Source of the DNA: a virus
IMG/VR virus record: IMGVR_UViG_3300020457_000038
Location: 1-34,090 of that record
DNA: 34,090 bases
Direction: 5' to 3' (one strand)
Part shown: piece by piece, positions 27,094-34,090 of the stretch
How positions within the stretch are numbered: position 1 is the first letter of the stretch
How the letters are laid out: every line of letters begins with the position of its first letter
Translations under genes and position numbers: made by a program
The notes under the pieces: model-generated
What the model saw: only the letters and a program-made list of their open reading frames with translations
The model's database searches: none
What the model was told of the DNA's origin: nothing

Positions 27094-27351
27094 ATGGTAA
27101 TTAAAGTTTTAGCAGCTGAAGCGGATCTATCTTCTGCAAGTAATGTGGGTAATGCAACTCTAGTTCGTTTATATAACGGACATAGTGCTGTAGCAGTAAT
27201 CACAAGAAAAGATGATGGTGGTAATACGCTTGGTAGCACTACCGTTGTTAATGGCACAGTAGAAGTATTCGAGAAAGATGCAACAGATACACTTGAAGCA
27301 TCAGCTGGTGGTTCATCAGTTAAGGTAACAAAAATAGCATACACTAGGTAA
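27094..27351 (+). CDS. Conserved hypothetical protein (85 aa)
   Basis: The protein starts MVIKVLAAEADLSSASNVGNAT and consists of short beta strands, including AVAVITRKDDGG and GTVEVFEKDATDTLEA, ending VKVTKIAYTR. I recall similar proteins of about 85-90 residues near gp16/gp17 in cyanophages, without known function. The compact beta pattern would suit a capsid or tail decoration protein, but nothing shows that directly. The next gene begins right after the stop (TAA then ATG). Confidence 0.6.
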   Translation: MVIKVLAAEADLSSASNVGNATLVRLYNGHSAVAVITRKDDGGNTLGSTTVVNGTVEVFEKDATDTLEASAGGSSVKVTKIAYTR

Positions 27352-28587
27352 ATGGCAACACGCATACCCACAATGTACGGTAGATACTACGTTATCTCTC
27401 TTGTATGGAGGGGTAGACAGTTCAACATAACTGTATTCCGTGATCAATTAGGAAAACTACAAAGACCACAAGCACAAAAGATTGTGGATAAAGTTTATCC
27501 TGGCTCAAGAGTTATAAACTTCCACGAGTCAGATCCTACGTCAGACCCTGTGTTAATGGTGAAGGAAGCAAGAGAAAGATTTATCTTGGAAGCAAAGAAG
27601 AACTGTGGTGAAGGCAAATACTATTGTTTTGATGAACAGAAATGCAAACCATTACCAAGCGGTATGACCATTGGTAAGGATGGTATGCTTCAGAAAGAAG
27701 GAATCAATAAGAATAAAAATTGTGGATGTGGTAAGAAACCTTGTATCACATATGGTTCATATGATGACACCCCAAGTGATAATCCAACAGGACAAACAGG
27801 TGAAGATGCATCTAATGGTGAGAGTATGAGTGAGCAACACTATGGTGCTGCTGTAAATAAGATACCAAAAGAACTAGACGCTGCAGTAAAGATGCATGCT
27901 AGTCAATCACAAAGATTAAAGAACTCAAAAGAATTTAAGAAAGACGCTGGTAAAGAAGCAAACAAAATTCCTGCTGAATTAGATAAGGCAGTTGCAATGC
28001 ATAAGAGTCAAGCAAAGAGACTACGTGCAGCAGCAGTAAAAGAAGAAGCACCAAGCGGTAAGAAGTATGAAAGGATGATTAAACACATCAAGAAATCATA
28101 CGCAAAAGACGGAGCATTGACAAAAGATGAGAAGTCAATCGCATATGCTACAGCATGGAAACATAAGAATAAGAATCAAGATAGAAGATTAGGTGAGGCA
28201 GCGAACGCAGCACAACAGGCAGCGATTGCAATTAGTAAGAAAAAGAAAGGAGAAAAACCAAAGAACAAAAAAGAAACTGTTGGACATTCTACTGACGTAC
28301 CTACATTCCCACAAGACCAAGTTAGTGAAGATTGGCAAAAGAAATCAGGTAAGAGTCCTTCTGGTGGACTAAACGAGAAAGGTCGTAAGTCATACGAGAG
28401 ACAGAATCCTGGCAGTGATTTAAAAGCACCAGTCACAGGCAAAGTAAAAAAAGGTGGTAAGGCAGCAGGGCGAAGAGCAAGTTTCTGTGCTAGAATGAAA
28501 GGAATGAAGAAGAGATTAACTTCTGCTAAGACTGCCAGAGACCCTGACAGTCGTATAAACAAGTCACTTCGTAAATGGAAGTGCTAA
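27352..28587 (+). CDS. Basic multi-segment phage protein with Cys-rich module and DUF6321-like C-terminus
   Basis: This 411-residue protein has an N-terminal alpha/beta segment (YYVISLVWRGRQFNITVFRD). A Cys-rich piece follows at C85, C92, C98, C124, C126 and C131, with KYYCFDEQKCKPLPSGM recalled from other cyanophage proteins. Two tandem repeats lie at residues 169-187 and 204-224 (NKIPKELDAAVKMH, NKIPAELDKAVAMH). KKYERMIKHIKKSYAKDG...IAYATAWKHKNK (about 237-274) and the C-terminal block WQKKSGKSPSGGLNEKGRKSY...KSLRKWKC, of DUF6321 type, finish it. The C-terminal two-thirds are strongly basic, which suggests nucleic acid contact or packing inside the head. Its site between gp16 and gp17 supports a link to packaging or capsid; function unknown. 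Confidence 0.65.
   Translation: MATRIPTMYGRYYVISLVWRGRQFNITVFRDQLGKLQRPQAQKIVDKVYPGSRVINFHESDPTSDPVLMVKEARERFILEAKKNCGEGKYYCFDEQKCKPLPSGMTIGKDGMLQKEGINKNKNCGCGKKPCITYGSYDDTPSDNPTGQTGEDASNGESMSEQHYGAAVNKIPKELDAAVKMHASQSQRLKNSKEFKKDAGKEANKIPAELDKAVAMHKSQAKRLRAAAVKEEAPSGKKYERMIKHIKKSYAKDGALTKDEKSIAYATAWKHKNKNQDRRLGEAANAAQQAAIAISKKKKGEKPKNKKETVGHSTDVPTFPQDQVSEDWQKKSGKSPSGGLNEKGRKSYERQNPGSDLKAPVTGKVKKGGKAAGRRASFCARMKGMKKRLTSAKTARDPDSRINKSLRKWKC
27856..28023 (+). repeat. Two tandem 20-residue repeats in the basic protein
   Basis: Two helical repeats, NKIP.ELD.AV.MH.SQ..RL, are separated by a short Lys-rich linker. DNA copies have diverged, so this is a protein-level duplication. Confidence 0.65.
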
Positions 28588-28597
28588 CGTTAGGAGA

Positions 28598-28604
28598 CTA
28601 AATA
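28598..28604 (+). promoter_or_regulatory. Possible late promoter overlapping a start codon
   Basis: CTAAATA ends on the first base of the ATG of the 51-residue ORF. If it is a promoter, its transcripts would start inside that ORF and serve the 54-residue ORF and gp17 rather than the 51-residue ORF. Confidence 0.3.
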
Positions 28605-28759
28605 TGACTAGAGTTGAAGAATTGCAAGCAGAACTCCGTGTTCTGGAAGCATTTAATGAGACAACTCGTGCAACTATTCTACGCTCTATGCTAGAATATG
28701 AGTTAAAAGCAGAGGAGGTTTCCGATGTCAATGGTAAGCGAGGATCTACTAGATCCTGA
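28604..28759 (+). CDS. Small hypothetical ORF (51 aa)
   Basis: The frame ATG 28604 to TGA 28757-28759 gives MTRVEELQAELRVLEAFNE..., a charged helix with heptad-like Leu spacing. A purine-rich TAGGAG lies 7 bases before the ATG and serves as a ribosome binding site. It overlaps the next small ORF by 35 bases. There is no family assignment; a short coiled-coil regulator or spacer is possible. Its place in a tight chain of plus-strand genes supports it being real. Confidence 0.55.
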   Translation: MTRVEELQAELRVLEAFNETTRATILRSMLEYELKAEEVSDVNGKRGSTRS

Positions 28760-28889
28760 TTGGATGGATTTTGAAGGGAGTATAGGTTACGACGCTATAA
28801 CCCACAAGTTTTCACTGCAACTGCATCATCATATGCATTGGTTTGATACGAAAGAATCTGCATTGCAGTATTTGAAAACTAATTCATGA
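28725..28889 (+). CDS. Small hypothetical ORF (54 aa) upstream of gp17
   Basis: The start at 28725 is favoured by a strong GAGGAGG about 6 bases upstream (28712-28718); the next ATG at 28731 would be 12 bases away. The product, MSMVSEDLLDPDWMDFEGS..., contains LHHHMHWFDTKESALQYL. It ends with TGA overlapping the gp17 ATG (ATGA), a translational-coupling arrangement. I recall an equivalent small gene before gp17 in cyanophages. Function unknown; coupling suggests it is made with the terminase. Confidence 0.65.
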   Translation: MSMVSEDLLDPDWMDFEGSIGYDAITHKFSLQLHHHMHWFDTKESALQYLKTNS

Positions 28890-30568
28890 GTCAAGATTTT
28901 TACTTAGGCAACCCGAACCTAAAGAAGGTAGGAACTGAAATACAGTTTACACCCGAACAGGTACAGGAATATTTGAAGTGCAAAGAAGACCCCGTGTACT
29001 TTGCCAAAAACTACATCAAGATTATATCTCTTGATGAAGGTATTGTGCCATTTAAAATGTGGGATTTCCAAGAGGAACTCATAGAAAAATTTCATAAGCA
29101 TAGATTTAATATAGCAAAACTTCCTAGACAGACTGGTAAGTCCACTACGTGTGTGTCTTACCTTTTGCATTATGCGTTGTTCAACGATAATGTCAATATT
29201 GGTATCTTAGCAAACAAACTTTCTACTGCTAGAGACCTACTAGGAAGATTGCAACTAGCATACGAACAGCTACCACTTTGGATTCAACAAGGTATTGTGG
29301 TCTACAATAAAGGTAGTATGGAATTAGAGAATGGTTCTAAAATTCTTGCAGCATCTACCTCCGCATCTGCAGTTCGAGGTATGTCATTCAACATCATATT
29401 CCTTGATGAGTTTGCATTCATACCTAACCATATTGCAGAACAGTTCTTTAGTTCTGTATATCCTACTATTACATCTGGTACCTCTACGAAAGTTATAATT
29501 ATATCTACGCCTAATGGTATGAACCACTTCTATAAGTTGTGGGTTGATGCACAGAAAGATAGGAATGGATATGCATGGACAGAGGTGCACTGGTCAAAAG
29601 TGCCAGGTCGAGATGCAAGATGGAAAGAAACAACTATTGCCAACACGTCCGTCAGACAGTTTACTCAAGAGTTTGAGTGCGAGTTCTTAGGGTCTGTTGA
29701 CACATTAATAACAGCAAGCAAACTACGAACACTAACTTACGATGACCCGATTTCGACCAACGGTTCTCTCGACGTATATGAAAATCCTATACGTGACCAT
29801 GATTATATTATATGTGTGGACGTTTCTCGTGGTCTCTCACAGGATTACTCTGCCTTTGTGGTAATTGATATTACCAAAGCACCTTGGCAACTAGTAGCAA
29901 AATACAGAGACCATGACATACGACCTATGTTATTCCCAAATATAATTTACAATGTCGCTACCAATTATAATAATGCTTATGTTCTTACAGAGGTAAATGA
30001 TATTGGAGAGGGTGTAGCATCGATGTTATTCTACGATATAGAATATGAGAATGTTCTTATGTGTGCTATGCGTGGAAGGTCAGGTCAAGTTGTCGGACAG
30101 GGATTCTCAGGTAATAAAACACAGATGGGTGTCAAGATGAGCAAGACTGTCAAAGCACAAGGATGTTCTAACCTCAAGACACTTATAGAAGATGACAAGT
30201 TACTTGTTAAGGATTACAACATAGTAGCAGAACTAACTACGTTCATACAAAACAAGCAAAGTTTTGAGGCAGACGAGGGGTATAATGACGACCTTGTTAT
30301 GTGTCTAGTCATATTTGCATGGTTGGTGCAGCAGGATTATTTCAAAGAAATGACTGACCAAGACATAAGAAGACGTATATATGAGGAGCAAAAGAACCAG
30401 ATTGAGCAAGACATGGCACCATTTGGTTTTATAGACGATGGTTTAGAGGATAGTCAGGTGTTAGATGACTCTGGTAACATCTGGACTATAGACATGAACG
30501 AAGAGAATCAAGATAAGTGGAGATTAGACGAGTACGGTGACCGTAGTTATATGTGGGACTATCGCTAA
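28886..30568 (+). CDS. 17: Terminase large subunit gp17
   Basis: gp17 is the DNA-packaging motor: an ATPase plus a headful-cutting nuclease. The 560 residues (T4: 610) show the Walker A-like LPRQTGKST (79-87), Walker B IIFLDEF (170-176), coupling motif STPNG (207-211), and RNase-H-like nuclease acids D312 (VDVSRG), E369 (LTEVND) and D468/D469 (YNDDLVM). All key residues are present. The start ATG overlaps the preceding small ORF stop (ATGA). The stop is followed by a 60-base gap with the gp18 promoter candidate. Confidence 0.97.
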   Translation: MSQDFYLGNPNLKKVGTEIQFTPEQVQEYLKCKEDPVYFAKNYIKIISLDEGIVPFKMWDFQEELIEKFHKHRFNIAKLPRQTGKSTTCVSYLLHYALFNDNVNIGILANKLSTARDLLGRLQLAYEQLPLWIQQGIVVYNKGSMELENGSKILAASTSASAVRGMSFNIIFLDEFAFIPNHIAEQFFSSVYPTITSGTSTKVIIISTPNGMNHFYKLWVDAQKDRNGYAWTEVHWSKVPGRDARWKETTIANTSVRQFTQEFECEFLGSVDTLITASKLRTLTYDDPISTNGSLDVYENPIRDHDYIICVDVSRGLSQDYSAFVVIDITKAPWQLVAKYRDHDIRPMLFPNIIYNVATNYNNAYVLTEVNDIGEGVASMLFYDIEYENVLMCAMRGRSGQVVGQGFSGNKTQMGVKMSKTVKAQGCSNLKTLIEDDKLLVKDYNIVAELTTFIQNKQSFEADEGYNDDLVMCLVIFAWLVQQDYFKEMTDQDIRRRIYEEQKNQIEQDMAPFGFIDDGLEDSQVLDDSGNIWTIDMNEENQDKWRLDEYGDRSYMWDYR

Positions 30569-30581
30569 AATACAACTTTTT

Positions 30582-30588
30582 CTAAATA
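30582..30588 (+). promoter_or_regulatory. Candidate late promoter for tail genes (CTAAATA)
   Basis: CTAAATA lies in the 60-base gap between gp17 and gp18, 40 bases before the gp18 ATG at 30629. No hairpin terminator is visible in the gap. A TGGAG sequence before the ATG (about 30616-30620) is the likely ribosome binding site. Confidence 0.55.
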
Positions 30589-30628
30589 ATATTAGACAAA
30601 AATTGATTTATCTTAGTGGAGTAATCGC

Positions 30629-32626
30629 ATGGCAAGCACGCTCTTATCGCCAGGAGTAGAGATTCAAGAAAGGGATCTGACTCTTGGTTCGATTGAGACA
30701 GTTGAAGTAAACGTTGGGGCAATAGCAGGAGCATTTAGTAAAGGACCTGTTCTTACCCCTGTTCGTATAGCAAATGAATCTCAATTAATCGAAATATTCG
30801 GTGAACCATCCGATGCTAATGCAACTAGTTGGTGGACAGCAGCGAGTTTCCTACAGTATGGTGGGGTACTAGATGTTGTACGTGTATCAACAAGTGGACA
30901 GTTAACTGCATCCGATGACAACGTAACAAGTCCATATACACTTTCTATTCCAACGAAAGACGATTACGAAGCAGTATATGCAGACGCAAACGCAAACCCA
31001 TTTAAGTGGGCAGCGAGGGATCCTGGCGTAGATGGAAATTCTATTAGAGTATCAGTAATTGATAAAGGTGCAGATGTAACTCTAACCTTAGACGGTGCTC
31101 TATCAACTACAACAGTAGGAACTCAGGTACAGACAACTAGTGGTAACGCTGGTGGTGCTAAATCTGGTTTCATCTATGATTGGGACGCAACAAACAACAA
31201 GGTGTCACTTATCTCATCCGATACTTGGACAACAACAGACCAGATAGAGAACGGTGTTACCGACTTAAACGTAACTGCTCAAGTAGAGTGGTACGATCAG
31301 CAGGAAGTATTCACAGGACTTAAGTGGTCTGCCATCGCCCCTAGACCTGGCACTTCTCCTTTCGTTGAAGCACGTGGTGGTGCAAACGACGAAATGCACA
31401 TCGCAATCTATGACGCAACTGGCGTTATCACTGGTACTCCTAATACATTATTAGAGAAGCACACATATGTTTCAAAAGCAAACAACTCTAAGACATCATC
31501 TGGTGCGGTAAACTATTACCCAACAGTTGTTCTTGACAGGTCACAGTATGTTTACTGGGGTTCTCATGAAACTGATGTCTATGATGTAAGTGCTAACCAG
31601 ACTGCAAGTGGTGGAAACATTGCTGGTACAAACAACGGTGGTAGTGCATCTACAGAGACATTTGATTTATTCAGCGGTCCTAAGACTTACACATTCGTAA
31701 AGGGTGCAGAAAGTCTATCAGCAACTTCTGGAGAAATCATCACAGGACTTGCGGAGTTCAACGACACAGAGACATTAGATATTGATTATCTACTCATGGG
31801 TCCTGGCGACGCAGGAAGTAAGACCAATACACAGGCAATTGCAACTAGTGTACTTTCAATTTGTGCACAAAGAAAAGATTGCGTTGGTTTTATATCTCCA
31901 TTTAGAGGAGACGTTGTTGGAGTTACAAGTTCCACAACACAAACACAAAATGTAGTAGACTTCTACAAACAAATGACATCCACATCATTCGGTGTGTTTG
32001 ACAATGGTTGGAAGTATATCTACGACAGATTTGCAGACAAGTATCGTTACGTTCCACTTAACGGTGACGTTGCAGGATTATGTGCAAGCGTAACTGCAAA
32101 CGGTACTCCATGGTTCTCTCCTGCAGGATTAAACCGTGGTGCAATTAGAGGTGCTATCAAGTTAGCATACTCACCAACTAAAGCTGAAAGAGACACTCTT
32201 TATCAAAAGAGAATCAACCCAGTGACTAGTCTACCTGGTCAGGGCATCGTCTTATTCGGTGACAAAACAGCTCTCGCTTCACCATCTGCATTTGATCGCA
32301 TCAATGTTAGACGTCTTTTCAATGTGATAGAGAAGACAATCGGCAACGCTGCGAAGGGAGTACTTTTTGAACTTAACGATGAGTTCACACGTAACAACTT
32401 TAAGAATGTTGTAGAACCATTCCTTAGAGGCATTCAAGCTGAAAGAGGAATCACAGATTTCTTAGTTGTATGTGATGACACTAATAACACTGGTGCAATC
32501 ATCGACGCGAATGAGTTTAAGGCAGATTTCTATATCAAGCCTGCACGCTCAATCAACTTTATCACATTGACATTCGTAGCGACACGCACAGGCGTATCGT
32601 TCGAGGAAGTCATCCCACGCAGATAA
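30629..32626 (+). CDS. 18: Tail sheath protein gp18
   Basis: This 665-residue protein matches gp18 (T4: 659), the contractile sheath. The N-terminus LLSPGVEIQERDLTLGSIETVEVNVGAIAGAF is diagnostic, with ISPFRGDVVG, FDNGWKYIYDRFADKYRYVPLNGDVAG and NRGAIRGAIKL in the middle. The C-terminal KGVLFELNDEFTRNNFKNVVEPFL is typical of myovirus sheath proteins. It follows a candidate late promoter and is followed 18 bases later by the tube gene, so the two are likely co-transcribed. Confidence 0.96.
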   Translation: MASTLLSPGVEIQERDLTLGSIETVEVNVGAIAGAFSKGPVLTPVRIANESQLIEIFGEPSDANATSWWTAASFLQYGGVLDVVRVSTSGQLTASDDNVTSPYTLSIPTKDDYEAVYADANANPFKWAARDPGVDGNSIRVSVIDKGADVTLTLDGALSTTTVGTQVQTTSGNAGGAKSGFIYDWDATNNKVSLISSDTWTTTDQIENGVTDLNVTAQVEWYDQQEVFTGLKWSAIAPRPGTSPFVEARGGANDEMHIAIYDATGVITGTPNTLLEKHTYVSKANNSKTSSGAVNYYPTVVLDRSQYVYWGSHETDVYDVSANQTASGGNIAGTNNGGSASTETFDLFSGPKTYTFVKGAESLSATSGEIITGLAEFNDTETLDIDYLLMGPGDAGSKTNTQAIATSVLSICAQRKDCVGFISPFRGDVVGVTSSTTQTQNVVDFYKQMTSTSFGVFDNGWKYIYDRFADKYRYVPLNGDVAGLCASVTANGTPWFSPAGLNRGAIRGAIKLAYSPTKAERDTLYQKRINPVTSLPGQGIVLFGDKTALASPSAFDRINVRRLFNVIEKTIGNAAKGVLFELNDEFTRNNFKNVVEPFLRGIQAERGITDFLVVCDDTNNTGAIIDANEFKADFYIKPARSINFITLTFVATRTGVSFEEVIPRR

Positions 32627-32644
32627 CATCGGAGCACCTAAACA

Positions 32645-33244
32645 ATGGCACGCAAAGCATTAGGTTTATTAACCTTTCAACAAGCAATTAAGGGCGGAGT
32701 TCGCCCTAACCTGTTCTCAGTAGAACACGTTTTTCCTGGCGGAGTAACACCACCATCTATTGATGGTACAGGAGGAGCAAACGACTCAGTTGCATTTATG
32801 TGTAAGGCAGCAGCATTACCAGCAACAAACGTAGGAACTGTAGAGCTACCTTTCCGTGGACGTGTAATCAAAGTACCTGGCGACAGAACATTTGAAACAT
32901 GGACAGCAACATTCTATATGGATGACGCATTTGAGATGCGTGCAGCATATGAGAAATGGATTGAACTAACAAACGGTGTTGACACAAACACTGCTACTGC
33001 AACACTAGACAATGATAATGACACTGGAGTATTCCAAGACGTTACTATTGACCAGTTAAATAAGTTCGGTGCAGGAAAGGAAAATCTAGACATTATAAGA
33101 ACTTATAAGTTAATAGATGCATTCCCCGTATCAGTATCACAGGTTTCTGTAGCATACGACAATAACGATTCATTTGAAGAGTTTGATGTTGAGTTTGCAT
33201 ACCAGTACCACACAAGCACTGGTGGTAGTAATCCAGTTCAGTAA
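32645..33244 (+). CDS. 19: Tail tube protein gp19
   Basis: The 199-residue product matches gp19 (T4: 163), the inner tube: PNLFSVEHVFPGG, LPATNVGTVELPFRGRVIKVPGDRTFETW and YKLIDAFPVSVSQVSVAYDNNDS.EEF.VEF are classic tube motifs. A moderate extension is present, including an NNDS loop and a C-terminal STGGSNPVQ. A GGAG sequence about 10 bases upstream provides the ribosome binding site. It comes directly after the sheath gene, as in T4. Confidence 0.95.
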   Translation: MARKALGLLTFQQAIKGGVRPNLFSVEHVFPGGVTPPSIDGTGGANDSVAFMCKAAALPATNVGTVELPFRGRVIKVPGDRTFETWTATFYMDDAFEMRAAYEKWIELTNGVDTNTATATLDNDNDTGVFQDVTIDQLNKFGAGKENLDIIRTYKLIDAFPVSVSQVSVAYDNNDSFEEFDVEFAYQYHTSTGGSNPVQ

Positions 33245-33249
33245 GGGTA

Positions 33250-33256
33250 CTAAATA
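33250..33256 (+). promoter_or_regulatory. Candidate late promoter for gp20 (CTAAATA)
   Basis: CTAAATA lies 6 bases after the gp19 stop and 25 bases before the gp20 ATG at 33282, matching the late-promoter placement seen before gp18. Confidence 0.5.
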
Positions 33257-33281
33257 GTAGGTAAAGAAACCAACAAATATT

Positions 33282-34090
33282 ATGGCAGAGTTATTCGGTT
33301 TCTCGTTTAATAAGAAGGTTGAGAAGAGTCGTGCTCCGTCTCCCATCAAACCTTCTTCTGACGATGGAGCTACAAGTTACATTGCTGGAGGTTACTACGG
33401 TCAATACTTAGACCTAGACGGTAACTTCAAGACCGAATATGACATGGTGAAAAAATATCGTGAGATGGCGATGCATCCAGAAGTGGATTCCGCCATTGAG
33501 GATATTATACACGAAGCAATAGTCGCAGACCAAAACGATAGTCCCGTACAGGTCAACTTAGATAATCTAGACGTCAGCGATAGCGTCAAAAAAATTATTA
33601 GAGACGAGTTCGATTATATAAAAAATCTATTTGGATTTGATAGTAAGGCACATGAAATGTTCCGCAGATGGTACATTGATGGTCGTATGTACTATCATAA
33701 AGTAATTGACCTTGACAATCCGCAAGACGGAATCAAGGAAATGAGATATGTTGATCCTCATAAAATTAAGAAGGTAAGACAGATAACAAAACCAAAGACT
33801 GCTGACGAGTTTATGAAGTATGACTTTGGTAAAGGCGAAGAGTATTTCTTATATAATCCCAAAGGACTAAACAACACATCTGCTAACAGCGGAATTAGAA
33901 TTGCAAAAGACGCAATATCATATGTGACATCTGGTTTGATGGATACGAATAGAAACATCGTACTATCATACTTACATAAAGGTATCAAAGTTCTCAACCA
34001 GTTACGTATGATTGAGGACTCTCTTGTTATCTACAGAATATCAAGAGCACCAGAAAGAAGAATATTCTACATTGACGTTGGTAATCTACC
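33282..34090 (+). CDS. 20: Portal vertex protein gp20, 3' end outside window
   Basis: The frame from ATG 33282 stays open to the window end (269 codons visible). The product starts MAELFGFSFNKKVEKSRAP, then GGYYGQYLDLDG, EVDSAIEDIIHEAIVAD, FRRWYIDGRMYYHKVID and SLVIYRISRAPERRIFYIDVGNL, the well-conserved portal motifs used as T4-like markers in cyanophages. gp20 forms the dodecameric portal through which DNA is packaged. Missing residues lie beyond the window. There is no strong Shine-Dalgarno sequence. Confidence 0.96.
   Translation, partial: MAELFGFSFNKKVEKSRAPSPIKPSSDDGATSYIAGGYYGQYLDLDGNFKTEYDMVKKYREMAMHPEVDSAIEDIIHEAIVADQNDSPVQVNLDNLDVSDSVKKIIRDEFDYIKNLFGFDSKAHEMFRRWYIDGRMYYHKVIDLDNPQDGIKEMRYVDPHKIKKVRQITKPKTADEFMKYDFGKGEEYFLYNPKGLNNTSANSGIRIAKDAISYVTSGLMDTNRNIVLSYLHKGIKVLNQLRMIEDSLVIYRISRAPERRIFYIDVGNL

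Noticed and set aside
30569-30628. Terminator between gp17 and gp18
   Set aside because: The gap has T-runs but no stem-forming inverted repeat that I could find.

Overview
The window is a run of late structural and morphogenesis genes from a T4-like myovirus. The strongest evidence is the canonical T4 order of neck, packaging, tail and portal genes at the right-hand end: gp13, gp14, gp15, gp16 (small terminase), gp17 (large terminase), gp18 (tail sheath), gp19 (tail tube) and gp20 (portal). The DNA is AT-rich, all genes lie on the plus strand, and neighbours are tightly packed, often overlapping by 1-56 bases. Several traits point to a marine cyanophage (Prochlorococcus/Synechococcus type) or a close pelagic relative: a gp14 enlarged by GGSGY-type beta repeats, a gp15 with an extra C-terminal domain, small coiled-coil proteins I recall from cyanophages, and a very large modular fibre. 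No host-derived photosynthesis gene lies in the window, so the host assignment is inference.

Layout. Positions 1-10208 hold the 3' part (at least 3401 codons) of one giant fibre-like protein. It is followed by a fibre/adhesin cluster to about 12.9 kb: a glycine-rich adhesin-like protein, a small possibly fibre-associated protein, a second fibre-like protein and a 50-residue coiled-coil protein. Two hypothetical proteins (314 and 275 residues) lead into an enzyme pair at 14547-17025. The first enzyme fuses a peptidase-U32-like, cysteine-rich domain to a class I methyltransferase. The second is a 2-oxoglutarate/Fe(II) oxygenase-like protein. Two small genes then precede a 1970-residue protein (17583-23495) built from a proteinase-K-like subtilisin domain, three cupredoxin-like domains and a string of Ig-like and FN3-like domains. 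The neck-to-portal block runs from 23497 to the window end. Between gp16 and gp17 it is interrupted by an 85-residue protein, a 411-residue basic protein and two small ORFs.

How the parts fit. gp20 is the DNA portal and gp16/gp17 the packaging motor. gp13 and gp14 close the head, gp15 caps the tail, and gp18/gp19 form the contractile tail. The fibre cluster and the protease-Ig protein probably decorate the tail, baseplate or neck and meet the host surface. The enzyme pair is the least expected part: its chemistry (possible O2-independent hydroxylation, O-methylation and 2OG-dependent oxidation) suggests modification of a small molecule, RNA or virion protein. Candidate T4-type late promoters (TATAAATA, ATAAATA or CTAAATA) sit before the glycine-rich gene, the 62-residue coiled-coil gene, the protease-Ig gene, the 85-residue gene, gp18 and gp20, and at the start of a small ORF before gp17. 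No RNA gene, CRISPR array or insertion sequence was seen, and no stretch over 300 bases lacks a gene.
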